Notes: generated by a model not told the origin, from the letters alone. Numbered from the stretch's first letter, positions 49,331 through 64,000 are shown. The stretch is 64,000 bases of DNA from Tubulanus polymorphus (GCF_964204645.1 NC_134030.1:7374278-7438277), one strand, 5' to 3'. Numbers and translations are program-made.

Positions 49331-52300
49331 ACAACAGCTTTAATCAGTGATGAGAATGAGAGTCAACTACTGAAAGCTCTGAGATGATTAAAAAAGGCGT
49401 TCTGTGCTGTGACTGTACACCTCATAGTGCAGCTGTTTCCTGAGTAGGAATGCGTGGGATGGCAGTTCCTCAGTCTCTCACCTGTCTCCATCAATAGAAC
49501 ATTCTGGCTGCAACAGATTCGAAGTTGTATTTTTCAAAGTTTAGATAGATCAATGAACTTACATTGCATGCTGTGAATTGACATCGCTTGTGACTATAGA
49601 GATGCAGTCACAGCATTGCTCGGCTTTCTTTACTTGTCCTACTAACTTGCTAAAAGTGTCTTGCAATGTTCAAGATGCTTGTTTGAAATTCAAATATCAA
49701 TGACTAATTTCTTTCAGTCTGGGTAATTTAGAGATTAGTCAGTGATTAGAATTTACATTCACCTTTGCTTGCTATGAGTGTCTAAGTCAGTTACTTTAAT
49801 TTATCCAGATAAAATAAGCTAATCAGAAACAGATCATAGACTACCGACCATTCTGCTAAAGTAGCAGCATTTACCTGTACAGTGTGGGATAATGCGCTGA
49901 GGGGTCATTTCATTAAACTAAGCTATGAGAGTTTCCATTTCAGCAGAAGTAAATATGAAAAATGGCAATAAAGCTTTCATTACTGATATCTCCATTGAGG
50001 TGCCGTACTTTCTCAGGACGTGTTACCTTTCTCTTGAATAGAACGTACACTACTTGATGGATATGTGCATGCGTTGACTGTAAGTGACCACACCCAAGTC
50101 ATGATTGGGTCACTTTCATGATGACTTGATCAAGTTTCCGATATAATGTGTTATATCATGAATATAGTAATTGAGGGGGAAAAGTTTGCGGCAAATCCCC
50201 CCCCCCCTCTTTTATCGATGCGTTGCCCATTTTATGAGGTATATGCTCGCGATCCCCTATGATCTATAAACCTGCGCAGCTCGTGACATTAAGAATTACG
50301 GACTAGTGATATTGTAGAATGACGTAATTGCTCTAGGTCCAATAAATGATAACCGCACCCAGCATTTGAGAATATCGGTTATTGGCAGTGGCGGCAGTTC
50401 GCGCGTTTCTTTTTTGTTCCAGACGACAAAAAAGGCACCAGGTACAGAAGAAAATTACAACAGTTATTGGAGATGTGTTTGGCGTAATTTTGTAGTATAT
50501 CAGATGTTTGCTTGTACGTTAAAACGTAGGTTTTGAACGCTAAATGAACGCGCACTCTGATAACAACAACAACGACGATGTAACCGGGAAACAAGTGAAC
50601 GTTTGTATAATGACGATTATACTTTACCAATTGGCGACGTTAGAGAGATTTTAATAATTCATGATTGAGTGCTAATTGCCGCATCCAGGCGAACCCTTCA
50701 CCGCCACACTTGAGCTCGTTCTACCTTCTGCCAAAACGTTCATAATGAGCCACGATGCTTTTTTTCGATGAAATCGATCACCAGTTTGTAACCGACTCTT
50801 TATGTGTATATATCACTTTTTGTTGAAACTAATCATTTTCATCATTGTAAAAACTGCTTTAGTTTCATGGATGCACCCTTATTCTCACTCCTACTCCCAA
50901 CTTCAAGCTCACTTCCCTTTCGGATTTGCAATCATATTTCTCCTGCCAATGTCCTTTCTCCTGTGCTGCCAACTGTTCCTGAATTTCAATATGTGTTATT
51001 ATTTTATAACGAGGAATACCAATTTGATCTGTTTGATGCATAAATATAAAAGATATGTCACTGAGGGTCTTACTGTTGATTACTGATCAAGGTGAACAAT
51101 TTCTTTCATATTCCAATGAAATTTCACTGAAAAAATTCAATTTGTTACCGAGGTTGGCAGCCAGTAGTTCTTCCATCCTATCTCCCCCCTACCTCTCGCC
51201 TCCTCCTACCTCCTCTCCTTCTCTCTCTTCCAGAGCAGTAGTAGTCAAACGTTATGGACCGTTGGTTTGACAGTGATTAATGTAGCTGTCCGACTGTACA
51301 GGGCTCGTGCAGCCAGGTGTAAAATTGAATCTATCTCGCGTCGTCAATGATTCCATATCTATTACGTATTAAATTAGTATGCGATCACTGATGCTGCCGC
51401 TGCGGTGCCAGTGGTCGAAAACGAGCCACCACAGATATAGCGCTCAGTATTCGGTTCATCTATATATGTCTGATATTAATCAGAATTTCAGGAATTCATC
51501 GTCAAGATGCGGTGAGAATTTTTCCGAAAATCGCGTGTTTACGCCCAATTGCACATATATCATGGTGTACGAGACACCAGAACAGATAGACGATAGATAC
51601 ATGAATTTAAATGTCATTACATATCACATACACTGGGAGACATACATAAATATATACATGAAATGTGCTATATTCAAAACTCACCTGACTGAGTTTTATG
51701 CTGATCAAAAGATTAATGGAATCTAAAGAAGCATTTTCCGATGCAAACAAGTATTTTCTGATTATACCTTATTAAACATGCATAATGACTGTGATTTTAT
51801 GATTATTTCCGCGGGTCGGGTTCATAAATCAGCATGGTCTGGTTTGTGTTCATTATACTTTATGTTTACAGCCTCGTGCATTACCTGAGATGGAAATTGG
51901 GCAATTAGGTTGAAATCACTATGGAATAAAGGCCTTTTGGTCTGGATAGGTTTATTTTGGTCTGGAAATGAAATGGCATAAAAAATGATAACGAGACCCC
52001 CAATTCGTCTGGCATTGCCTTTTTGAAAAACTTCACTTATGATACATCTATTCCTGTTGAATATTGATATTGGTTTCGGTTGGGTTTTGACATGAATGCA
52101 TCATTAATGATTCCCTTTTAACATTGCTGCCAAAAAAGTGAAAATGGTTATATTTTGATTAATGCATGCTCAATAGTAGGAATACTTGTAGAAATATGTG
52201 GCGTTAAGTTCAGTGGTGTTGTCTGAGATTATGTGTAATACCATGGCAAAAGACACTTCATAGCATCAATTAGCTCTAATCATACAATATAAGCTGCTTT

Positions 52301-54217
52301 GCATCCTACACAATTTGTCTTTTATTGTGTCATCTTCTAATCACCAATCGGACAAATGCTATACCAGAAGGATGGGTGCGTTCTCCTCACTTCGTGAAAC
52401 CCATTATCGAGTTGTTGAAGCGAGAAGTGCACGAATCATTCGAATTTGTAACCGAAGAGAAAAGAATAATAATTTATTCAATGTATCCGTCCTTAGACGG
52501 CCTAATCTAATTTCTCTATTTGTGCGTCCTCTCTCTCTCCGCGGGGTATTGATGAATAAAGAAAGTACAAGGCAGATGTTGGAATTTACATAGTGTTCAC
52601 TGGATACTTTCAAGTTCATCGTTCACCTGACCACGAATAATTCTTCATTTGCTGAAGACGCGGCGATGAATTATACAAATTGAATTTCGAACACATTTTC
52701 ATTCGTTAACAAGCAGGGGACAATGGAAATTCAGCCAGTCCGAAGTTAAACTAATACGCTTATCGTGTTTGAATAGTATATGCTGCTGTTTAGAAGTCAC
52801 CACAACAGCTGTCCGAGTTTTGATAGAAGAAACTGTGGACATTTTGGACGGCCAGAAATTGAATTGTCCCTAGAGAACCATGACCAGGGACATCGGTTAT
52901 TGTTATTGTAGAGGCTTTACCCTGACTGGCCTTAAGTTTACCTTTCTTATTACTGAAACCAAACAAATAGCTACGAATTGATTGTCCAGAATCCATGATT
53001 CCATATCTGTCATTTACAGATTAATCAAAATTTACTTTCATGGTTTCCGTTATAAATATGATTGTTAGATCTTCATTGTATGAGCTATTATTGTATTTAG
53101 TTGTCACACAATATCATGGATTGTGATGGTTTCATATTGACAAATGTCCATTCTAATGTTTACGGCATATTGAATTCCTTATTTCAGCTTATATTGGTAA
53201 GCTAAAATAGGGAACATTTTCTTTAAGTTTCTAATGTTATGAGAGAGGAACATGATATTCTTCAATGGATGTCAAAATCATTAATGTTTCTGCATTCAAT
53301 GAAAGAGAAAGCTTTATTCAGTCAACAACAAAAAAAAGAACTTCTCGGAATCATCGATATAAACACGCTTCTTGTTTTTCTTCGAATCTCAGATATTTTT
53401 ATTACACTTCGTTCAATGCTGAAACACGTTCCCCTGAAACCTTTTATAAGTTGCACAAATATTGACACTCTAATGTTGGCTGACTGCTGTGGGGAAATGG
53501 ACAATATGAAATTAAATCTCGCAGACAAACTAGTCATCTTGTTCTAGTCGATATTATACGCGGTCAATTTTGTCAACGATCTTTTCGTACGTTTATCTCA
53601 TCACAAAGCCAAAGGCCCCCTCACTCTTCTGGTTTTTGCTAGATCATCGGATAGGTGTCGAATATCTTTCATCCGGGGGGGGGGGGGGGGGAGGGGGATT
53701 GGGGCAGTGTGCGTTGGCTGAATTCAAAACCCTTGTTTGAACTGTTGGTTACTTTTTCATGCTGAGATTGTTTTAATTTTGGGGCCTTCGTAGTTAACGA
53801 TATATGTGCGCAAGGAAACCAATGAAATACTCGACTTGTAAAATATTTATTCACGTTTAGCTTTACATCCCACCCAGATGGTTATTAGGTATAAACAACG
53901 TTTTACTTGTGTCGCGCAGGATTGGCTATTAAGTCTTATCCGATCGTATCAATATTTGCTGCAATTTTACTCCGGCTTATCCGCTGGAGTTTATTGGTAA
54001 GAGTAACCGAGGTGATTCAGTTCACAACACGACCATAAGATGTTAGGAACAAGATGTAGATAGGTGGTTTGTCGGTTGTTCTCACACATTTCTGCATGTA
54101 AACTACTGATCATGATAAGTTAACCCTTTTTACGCCGCTTACTAGATTTCCATCCCAAGTTATGTTGCGTGAAAACAATCATGATGTGTTAACCCTTTTC
54201 ATGCTAACAGATGATGA
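49331..54217. other. Gene-free stretch of about 4.9 kb
   Basis: No recognised gene. It includes a C11 homopolymer near 50198, a C/T-rich segment at 51180-51235 and a G18 homopolymer at about 53674-53691. Frames such as 51379-51726 (+, 115 codons) and 53239-53547 (+, 102 codons) are of chance length and unrecognised. Confidence 0.45.
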
Positions 54218-54414
54218 TACAGTGAACTACCCCTCTGATATACCGCCCTTCCATTTACAGGCCTCCCGCCTACCGCCAGGTTTTCTAAATGTACATCTCA
54301 ATACAAATACATAGTAAAACACCCCTGATATACCGCCATACCCTCTATACCGGCAACATCGTTCTGCACCGATATGTGCAGAGTATCGGTAGGGGGGGGG
54401 GGCAGTTGACTGTA
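54218..54414. mobile_element. Pogo/Tigger-like MITE, 197 bp
   Basis: Terminal inverted repeats: tacagtgaactacccc at the left and ggggcagttgactgta at the right, with TA at both extremities as expected for TA target duplication. CAGTnAACT termini are typical of the pogo branch of Tc1/mariner elements. The interior repeats gatataccgcc (54236 and 54328) and carries a G10 run next to the right terminus. There is no transposase. Confidence 0.7.
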
Positions 54415-55305
54415 TATGAACCCTTTTCACGCAACTTGCTCGATTATGTGATGCAGATTGGGATATTAACCCTCTCTTGCTAGTTCCTAAATTCCCGGTA
54501 AAGAGACTGTTGAAAGCAAAAGTAATCTATAAAAAGCATTCACTCAGAGACAGTCAAGTACATCCTGTACGAGTTTTTAACTGCTTAAATCAATGAATCT
54601 TCATCCGTGCTTCGTCGTTTTCCATCTTTTTATATTTTTCAGCCACGAGATCCGCTTCGTGACAGATAGCTTTGTCACGACGCTATTCCCATCGCCATCG
54701 TTAATAGCTAGGCTTTTACTGGTCATCGATTCTGTGTACTGTAAAATATTTTTAAACCTTTTAGAAAAGTGCTTCCACTCAATAAAAAAACCCCGAACCT
54801 GATAATCTTGAGTTTGCTCTTGATATTTAGTCAACGGCGTTAGTTTCCCATCCTGATAACGCGTCTTGGGATCAACGCGGCACTTTCCGCGGTGTAGGCT
54901 GTTTAATCTTTCATTTTAATGTGGCAGAAAGACTGTTTACCATGCAGGAAGATGCTCTTTTGATTACTGAAAGCCGGCGGCACTGATGTTCTTGTTGAAA
55001 AGATATACGCACCTGGTTAATGGTACTGATTAATGCCTGGATGACTCTTAAAGACACCCGGTAGAAAAGAGACATAACTTCTTTCATTTGCGATCAGGCC
55101 CCATAAAGACAATATTTTCAGCTAATGCAACCTGATTTAATTAAGAGATATTGCTATCAAATTACTGTTTCCTAACCTACTGGGATGGCCTCAAGGACAA
55201 ATCCAGGTCTTAACAACTAGTGGTTGATGAAAAAGGTCTCAGACCTGCAATGAAAGAAATGTATGGGTTTGGAATTGGTAATTGGGTCTGAATCAAGGGA
55301 TGAAA
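54415..55305. other. Gene-free stretch
   Basis: Short taaccctttt/taaccctctc words recur around the preceding element (54121, 54189, 54467), but there is no gene. Confidence 0.45.
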
Positions 55306-55581
55306 AGGCCCAATCACACGAGCATTTTTGGCCCGGAACAACTGTTCACACGAGTGCCAAATGGACCCGAGCCCGTTTGGCCTGGGCCAAATTTGGCCCG
55401 ACCAAAAACGTCGGACCAGGCCCGAGCCAAATTTTAGCACCAGACAAATGATTGCATTTGAATTGCAACCGGCACCGGAAATGATCCACTTCGCTTTGTT
55501 TGAGCATTGTTTAGTATCGATTGAATGGTATGCGTGTGAACGCGCTCTCTATTTAGGCACTGGCCAAATCGTCTCGGCTAT
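55306..55581. mobile_element. TIR element (gccgcgat family), copy C, opposite orientation
   Basis: The left end reads atcacacgagcatttttggccc and corresponds to the reverse complement of copy A's right end. The right end reads ggccaaatcgtctcggctata and lacks the cgtgtgatcg segment of the consensus terminus. The interior (ccaaaaacgtcggaccaggc, gaaatgatccacttcgcttt, tgtgaacgcgctct) matches copies B and D. Confidence 0.7.
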
Positions 55582-57219
<1,638 letters not shown>

Positions 57220-58979
57220 ACGGCGCTACGTGTACGCGTGTACGTGCGTACGCCATCTGACATCAACCATAGTCGATGATCCTGACTGAAAGCTTGCGTA
57301 TCCCCTGAGTATAGCATGGGTATTCCTAGCTAATAAAATAGTCATGAGAAGATGTGTTATATAATTGTCATCACCGGTTAATATTGTGAGTGCTGCTATA
57401 TCAGCTTATCGCACAAGTACGTTTGGTATGTATCTACGAATTTTTCTACATAAAGCTAGAAATGGAGTACTATGGCAGGGTTCATACTGTGAACAGAGTC
57501 TCGATGCCATTAGGTTCGACATGAAAATTTCAATTCATATGCTTGTCCATTTTTGCTTGCTTCACGTTTTGGGAATGAGCTTTCTTTCGGGTACCCTTTT
57601 AATTATATGATATGCCCTATTTTGGCATAGCCTCGACCCTGTATACCATGGAGCTGGAAATGGTATTCATAAGTTGTGCTAGAATTATTCAAAATCTGTC
57701 CAAATTAGGATCAGTAACTGCTTTTGTTATTCTACCTCGATGTTAAAATGTGGAAAAATTATTTAGAAAATCCTTGTAAAAATATGAAAGATGTAAAAAT
57801 ACGAAAAATTATTCTGAAAATATGAAAATCCTCGTAGAAATATGAAAGAGCCAATAATAAGGATGTGATAATTGCTAACAATCTGACCCAGCGACACTGG
57901 TCTGTCATCCATTCACTAGAAGAGTCTCGGCTGATATGATAATTTTCACATTTATAGCTGGAAACCTGTCGGAAAACGACACTTCAACGCATCAATCTTA
58001 TCATAAATAAAATTCGAAATCGAAACTGTATGCATAAAACTTTGATAAACGAAATGTTTGATAGAAAGAAATCGGCTGAAACTCGAGTGAATTATTCACT
58101 ACTGCCGTTTATACTTATTGAACTCTTTCGTTCGTTCATCGTAATCAGACCTCGCAAAGTTTTCATTCCCCGCCTGAAGATGTTCTTTAAAATTGGTGCA
58201 AATTATGCCATCGCAATTCGGTTTCGCTCTGCGTCTAACAAGTATCTACGTCGTTAATGACGAATTTGCTTCATTCACGAGTGAAGAGTCAATTTGAGCT
58301 TTTTTTTAGAGGTAGAGACGGTCGCGCACGTGTGAAAATCTCTTCTTCGCGTCGGTCGTCCGTAAAGTGGTTATTAACGCCGCAAAAACTATACGACGTA
58401 TGCGGGATGGTTGTTGTCGTTGAGGACTGTTCATTGTTATCGCTCGTCGCCGTCGGAAACGCCACGCTTTTATGTGATCGGGCGTCGTGTCGCGATTAGT
58501 TCAAGGAACGATCACCCGGGGGCGATACAATGCGATATTACGAACGCGACGCTTTGTATCGGCGAGGTGTTAAGTTGCCAGCAGTGTTTCCCTGGTAAAT
58601 AAGCAACTTGCATCGGTAAATTTACTTCGTACAAATATTTTTTCCAATTAGTGCCGATGAACAATGTTGAAATGATATCGCCTAACATTGACATTATATG
58701 CCAGCATAAGATACGTTTTTGCAAGCGAGTAAAAAAAACAGCTATGAAACAGAACATGCGCAATTGAACAATATTCACCCATATAGGCCTTTTGATCTCG
58801 GATTCCCTCTATCTATATTGGGCTGGTTTAATAGTAAGATACAATAGTCCAAACCTGTACAATGTCTTCATATAAAACCAGTCTCAGGGAGTTCGAGTCT
58901 GAGAATGGGTGAATGATTCTGAGAGTGGCTGTATGAGATGTTGCAAGGTAGGAATTGTACAGATTAAACATGGATATTT
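57220..58979. other. Gene-free stretch
   Basis: No gene. The 58230-58620 part is CpG-rich. At 58853-58967 an imperfect palindrome joins ctgtacaat and attgtacag over about 110 bp, with ccagtctcag / ctgagagtgg inner arms. Confidence 0.45.
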
Positions 58980-58985
58980 TTGAAT

Positions 58986-59216
58986 AGTGGTAGTACTGGT
59001 TGTAGTCGTGGTGATGGTAATAGTAGTGGTAGTAGTAGGGGTAGTAGTAGAGAAGTGGTGAAAATGGGGGTGGTAGTTGTAGTGGTAGTAGTGGTGGTGG
59101 TAGAAATAGTGTTTGTGCCAGTGGTAGTAGAGGTGGTAGTTATGGTTATAGTACTAGTAGTGGTGGTTCAGGTAGTAGTAGTAGTGGAAGTAGTAGTGAT
59201 AGTAAAAGTAACAACT
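58986..59216. repeat. Degenerate (GTR)n tract
   Basis: About 230 bp of gta/gtg/gtt triplets with interruptions. The open frame across it (valine-rich on the plus strand) is an artefact of the triplet composition. Confidence 0.9.
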
Positions 59217-59881
59217 TCGTTGAGTGATTGTTGATATGATTGATCGTGATGATCCCTGATCATTTTGGTTTCAATAACGCGGATACCGTACGACCGTTCT
59301 ACTCTATACGCCTAACTCCATTAGAATCGACTACCGCGGCGAGAGTACTTGTACAACTTCTGCTGGCAATTACGTAAGATAATTCTCCACCCGTCCCCGG
59401 CGATCCTCATCATCGGCAGCGTATCACCCTCGGTGAGGTTACCGTGTATATCGATTTATCGCCGTTGCATCACTCACGAGGCAATTAACGCGTAAGCATA
59501 AACCCTTCCGTCCACGGCGGGTCTTCGCCGTTCCATCGAGCCGCTGACTTTGACGTAGACGTCCGTTACCGGGGTAAATAGATTAATGGTCACTAGACGT
59601 TTCGCGCAAATCGCGCCTAAGTGACGTTCTATTTGCTCTAATGGCGCTTGTTGCTCGTTGTAATGAATGCGTAAGATGTGGCGGTGCGCGAATGAAAGCC
59701 TCGACCGACATGGACTCGATGATTTTTGCCTACTCGTAACCTCCCGACGAAACATATAGTACCTCGTTCCGCTGCAACGGCGACTATAAAACCGTTCAAT
59801 GATTAACAGCAATCCTTTCTCGCACTTATAAGGAATAAGCAGTGTTTTTACTTACATTAGCGCATCAACAGCTTTGTCAAG
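59217..59881. other. CpG-rich stretch without recognised gene
   Basis: 59260-59820 is CpG-rich. A 112-codon minus-strand frame (59474-59812) exists but shows no known motif. A conserved non-coding or promoter-like role is possible but unsupported. Confidence 0.4.
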
Positions 59882-60173
59882 TAGGGTGACCACTGACCTG
59901 GAAAACCTGGAAAATCTTGGAAATAGAAAAATGTAGGAAAATTCAGGGAGAACTCGAAGAATTTGACAAATTTCACCAAAAAACCTGGAGATTCGGATGA
60001 CGCTATTGACAGTGTGTTTCTCTCGCAGAATGTGATTCAACGAAATATTAATGAATTGTAACATTTTAAACCTAGAAATTTATCTGATTTACTCAGAGAA
60101 TTTCGTGTAATCACATGGAAAAATCAGGGAAAACGCAGGGAATTTGTAAGTGGGCAGAAAGTTACCACCCTAA
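59882..60173. mobile_element. TIR element rich in ctggaaaa words, about 290 bp
   Basis: The ends tagggtgaccact (left) and agttaccacccta (right) are inverted repeats with a few mismatches. The interior has gacctggaaaacctggaaaa near the left and aatcagggaaaacgcaggg near the right, a layout I associate with widespread non-autonomous elements of hAT type. No 8-bp target duplication is visible. Related words (ctgggaaaac, cagggaatag, agtggccctg) at 63790-63880 suggest a second, partial copy. Confidence 0.6.
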
Positions 60174-60779
60174 CTATTTTCCCCTATTTTCCCATTAACT
60201 AAATCACTGAAATGATATATTTCGGGATCTGGATATGTAGTGGTTGATTAGCTGGGACCGGTTTTGGATCTAGATTCAAATTTAACCGACGATGTAATGG
60301 GTGCTGGTCTACAGTTGTCGGATTTCTCGGCGCATCATCTGTAAGCGTCACGTTGCTGCGCATTTGCTTTATTCATCTGCGGTTGTCACCGAGAGCTGTG
60401 AAATTGCACGGAAATGCCGTTTGTCATATTAGATAGCTTCGCGCCGCGAGACATCACGAAATCGCAGCCTCGGGGGACGTCGTAGTAGCGTCGGTTTGAA
60501 TGGACGAATTTGTATAATGTCCTATCGTACAGATGTACGGCGTACCGTTCGGAGATTGATGACCGCGCGCGCGCGCTAACTTGATTTATTAAGTAAAACC
60601 ACAAACGCGCCGAGATTTATCAAATGTGTGAAATCACGATCCGATTGGCCGCGAGTCCGTTCCAAGGACGAACGCGACAAAGACCGCTAGATAAGCAAGC
60701 CTAAGTGATTTTACCTTCATAATGTTTCATAATGCTTTTATATAGTTTTAGTATCGAAGTTCTTTTCCATTTTATCTAT
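60174..60779. other. Gene-free stretch
   Basis: No gene recognised. A CGCG-rich patch at about 60420-60670 contains a 72-codon minus-strand frame of no known family. Confidence 0.45.
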
Positions 60780-60990
60780 GAATGAGTTTTTAGCCCCCTT
60801 GGCTAAAGGCCATTCGGGCTTATGTTGTACCCCTGTGTCTTAGTTGTGGTGTGGCATCAGTGTGTGCGTGCTTCAGATTTCTTGTGAACACTCTACAGAG
60901 GACAATTTTTGACCACTTGTCTTCAAATTCGGATATATGGTTTATGACCGACTATGATTCTTAGCAACTTACCAAGCAGGCATAGATAGA
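60780..60990 (+). repeat. Probable interspersed repeat
   Basis: The order gtgaacactctacagaggac, aatttttgaccact, tcttcaaattcgg resembles a repeat type common in invertebrate genomes. It occurs once here, so the call relies on general familiarity and not on a second copy in the window. Confidence 0.35.
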
Positions 60991-62624
60991 TGCATTCGCG
61001 TCTTGTTAGAAAACAGCGCTAAATTTTTAAAAAGTGAATATTTACAAGGTACATCTTAGGAATAATGAGAAAACTTCCTCCTTCACGGAAAGTGAATTGC
61101 TGCTAGGTACGCATTTGGAATTATCCATTTTTAGGAACACAAAAGCTACCCCATCCCCCCATTATCCCCCCGGTCAGTACTATACCCACTTACAGCCGAT
61201 ATTAGTCTCAGACAACAGTAGCCGGTAACGGCTGCAAATAAAACTCGCTCACGCGTCTTTGCGTTTATCCACTACCTAAATGTATCGTTGATCGAACGGT
61301 TTAACGTGGCCTATCAGCTGAACTAATGGAAACAGCCACAATATACAATATATATATATATAACGTATCATGTATATGTTTGTCTCGTGTCAATTTCCGT
61401 CTCAATTTATAGACGTCCATTATCGAGTTTATCCTAATACGAACAGAGACACGACTAAACTGTTCCTCTCCGCATGTGCTGTGCGTGAGGCAGTTTGCAA
61501 TTTCGTCCGTCTATTTTCGGCGTAAAGTGCTTAATAACTGTGTAATATGCACGACACATGAAGCATTAGAACTTAGCACTTTCCGTTTTAACGTTTCGCA
61601 GTTTCAAACTCTCACGTTGGATAGATCGGATCGTTCATTTCGATGGCTTCCTCGTCGATATGACTCCGCAATATTGCGCGTTGAAGCTTTTAGGAAAGTT
61701 TCCGTAAGTTTTTTGAGAAAGTTTTCGAGATGATTTTCGGCATAAGGCAAATACTGAATTTATCGTAACATGGCAACAGGGTTACCTAAAAACAGTTACG
61801 CAGAACCATTCAGAAATAATCATAACTTAAGCCTTTCTTATCTAATGAACCAAGCTTCGTTGATTTTACAAAGTCAAAGTTGGCTTTGTGAAATATCTTG
61901 AATTTGCGTTCATTATACTAACAGTACCAATTTTGCTATTTGAAGCACCATCAATGCATGTGCACCCCTACCTCTGCTTGATACACATTTTAATCGAAAA
62001 TTTGAAATATTGAACATGTTAAATCTATATGAAAGTCCATTATTGATTCATACACTGCACTATGGTGTAGACGCACTGAAAGGGTTAATTGAAATGGCGA
62101 TGATACTTTTATCTGGTTAACATTGCAAATAATGTATGAGAACCACCTTTTCACTGCGATGATTTTTGTGCGTATGCTCGCGTAGTGAGTCGTGGAAACA
62201 GTTATATCATTCCTGCATTCATCGATCGATTTATCCATAATCAAGATGAACCGGCGAAAAAATATTGAATGTTCGTTTTTACGACGCAACGTTTTCACGC
62301 GCGACCCTCGCCGCGGACAATAGCGCGAAATTGATAATCATTTGTTTCGACGGAAATTTATCCGTTACGTCCTGATTACTTCAGACGGCGGAATCGGGTG
62401 AAAGTGACGACGTGTGTTGTGACGAACGAACGAAAACCGTTTCCATGAATATTTAACTATTTCGCGATTTTTTCACTTCGATTGCTGCTTGTTATGAATA
62501 GATCTGATTCCGCCTCCTGTAGTAATGTGATCTGTTCCGATGAATGGCGCAATTTAATTGAATCGTTGGTCGAAATTTCCTATCAAAACTTATGTCTTCA
62601 AGGTGTCGTTGAAGTGTTTCATAA
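60991..62624. other. Gene-free stretch
   Basis: A short (AT)n at 61349-61361. The 62280-62480 part is CpG-rich. No gene is recognised on either strand. Confidence 0.5.
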
Positions 62625-62869
62625 GCCGTGTTCACACAAGTGTTTTTGGCCCGAGCAAAAAACGTCGGACCAGGTCCGAGCCAATTTTTAGCACGGTTAA
62701 AATTATTTCATGTGAATTGCCACAGGTTCTGGAAGTGACTGACTTCGCTTCCTTGAAGCATTGTTTAGTATTGAGTTAGTGATTAAGTTGTGAACGCGCT
62801 CTTTAATTAGGCACGGGCCTGATTCGTGGTGCCATTGCCCAAGCCAAATGGTCTCCGTATGATCGCGGC
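62625..62869. mobile_element. TIR element (gccgcgat family), copy D
   Basis: The left end gccgtgttcacacaagtgtttttggcccg and right end ggtctccgtatgatcgcggc match copies B and C in the same orientation, including ggaccaggtccgagccaa, gaagtgactgacttcgcttc and tgtgaacgcgctct. About 245 bp long with no coding capacity. Confidence 0.75.
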
Positions 62870-64000
62870 TGTAGATATTGCCATGTCTGACATTTTTTGG
62901 CGTTTTTAATACTGTCATTGGGCTTTAAGTTTCTCATCCATTGGTACCATACACTAGTGCTGAGTTTATTTATGAAAGCACCCATTTCCCCTTATCAATC
63001 AAGGGATATATTTGATATGTATCTGAGCTCGAAGGTAAAGCAAGTTTAACGCCCCTTACGAGCAATCTATTAAGAATCAAATGCATTTTCTATTATCTTC
63101 AGTTATCGCAATGTTTTGAGGGCTTCCACGTGGCCTCATATAAGTTTTGTTCTTAATAGTTTCCTTCAATCTCTGCCTAATCTTACCCCGGGGCGAATAT
63201 TCGAGCAAACCCATTTTTCAATATCGTGTTTGTCGAGCCCTGAGGATCCCATCGATTTGCTCGGGTGTGTGCGCACACACGCGGTTGAAGACTATTCTTC
63301 AAGAAAATTTAATAACCATAAATGAAAGATGAGCTCGACGTATTCGAAGCGTAATTACTATTAATCAGGTATATATTGATATAGATTCTCATGGGTTAAT
63401 AGCGGTTAACTAGGTTCAAACCCTGCGAGCTTTGATAAAAAATGATTTTATGCGGCCGAATATGAATTCGCCCGTAGGCTGTATAGTTTCCCGATGCATG
63501 CTGCGGTGGTAGTCAATGATAAGATGAAAGGAAAAGCAGTCCAGATGATGTTTTATCTTATTTGAGTCTTACCCTTCCTTGGTTAGGACTACAGTGAATT
63601 CTTTATGTTATTGATGTACGTACGACCAACAAGCGAATTACCTTTAGAACGAATTCAATTTTCTGATGGAGCTTTTAAGGTGAATGCCCCATTAGCTAAC
63701 TTCACTTAACCGCCTTCGGGGTTCTCCGATCTAATAGTATACATTGTAATTTTCCGCATGCGATAAGGGGTTGGTGGCGGCTGGCAATACCTGGTCAGTC
63801 TGGGAAAACAACGTGCATGTCAGGGAATAGTCGGGGAAAGGTCGCAGGAAAAAGCAGGTCAAATAAAAGTGGCCCTGACAGGATAAGGAGAACTTGATGG
63901 ACAATACACCTACACATGCCTGTAAAATGTCATTTTAGTCTGGTAGATGTATTAAGATTTACAAGCGATACCCTGATGTAAAGAATAAGAGTAGATAATA
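62870..64000. other. Gene-free stretch to the window end
   Basis: No gene recognised. Apart from the possible partial TIR element at 63790-63880 (see 59882), nothing structured is seen. Confidence 0.45.

Noticed and set aside
58980-59234. 84-codon valine-rich frame
   Set aside because: Low-complexity GTR triplet tract; all frames lack stops for compositional reasons.
63395-63440. tRNA-like B box (ggttcaaaccc)
   Set aside because: No cloverleaf, anticodon arm or acceptor stem could be drawn; similar gttcgag words at 11931, 22345 and 58889 also fail.

Overview
This window looks like gene-poor chromosomal DNA from an animal, most likely a marine invertebrate. It is AT-rich, with islands where CpG is not depleted. 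It carries long (AT)n and trinucleotide microsatellites, a large minisatellite, many short inverted-repeat elements, and decayed retroelement tails. No bacterial-style operon, ribosome-binding-site or CRISPR organisation is present. The open frames are short; the longest is about 154 codons, which is what chance gives in 64 kb of this composition, so I do not treat length as evidence of coding. The phylum cannot be fixed from the sequence alone.

Protein-derived sequence that I can support is scarce. (1) 57139-57219 (+) is an 81-bp GC-rich island encoding the C-terminal tail of histone H2B, set abruptly in AT-rich DNA. It is either a pseudogene fragment or a lone 3' exon. (2) 27600-27935 (+) is a frameshifted C-terminal end of a non-LTR retrotransposon. 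(3) 49150-49330 (-) is a second, different LINE tail. (4) 8712-8848 (+) could be a first coding exon with a signal peptide followed by an Asp-Cys-Glu-Val-Cys motif, as in MANF/CDNF or saposin-like proteins; this is tentative.

Layout. 0-13 kb: a palindromic element (531-671), two copies of a CAG-bearing dispersed repeat (3073 and 9098), a 45-bp hairpin (4436), a GC-rich hairpin cluster beside a second palindromic element (5706-5985), and a 300-bp terminal-inverted-repeat element (7570). 13.2-14.7 kb: a minisatellite of about 23 units of 66-67 bp, with a three-unit higher-order pattern. 16.8-27 kb: short tandem repeats, long (AT)n tracts and a nested fold-back element (24738-25331) whose arms carry hammerhead-ribozyme-like cores. 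27.6-39 kb: a LINE relic, another terminal-inverted-repeat element (28371), TATC and TTA microsatellites, and a second hammerhead-like motif (36241). 40-64 kb: a second copy of a 0.5-kb dispersed repeat, a third hammerhead-like motif (48139), another LINE relic, a pogo-like MITE (54218), the H2B fragment, a degenerate GTR tract, a TIR element with an agggtg terminus (59882) and more copies of the 7570/28371 family.

The elements do not form a pathway. The recurring theme is non-autonomous mobile DNA: at least five inverted-repeat families, and a group of self-cleaving-ribozyme-like motifs with a shared architecture resembling Penelope-like or retrozyme-type retroelements.
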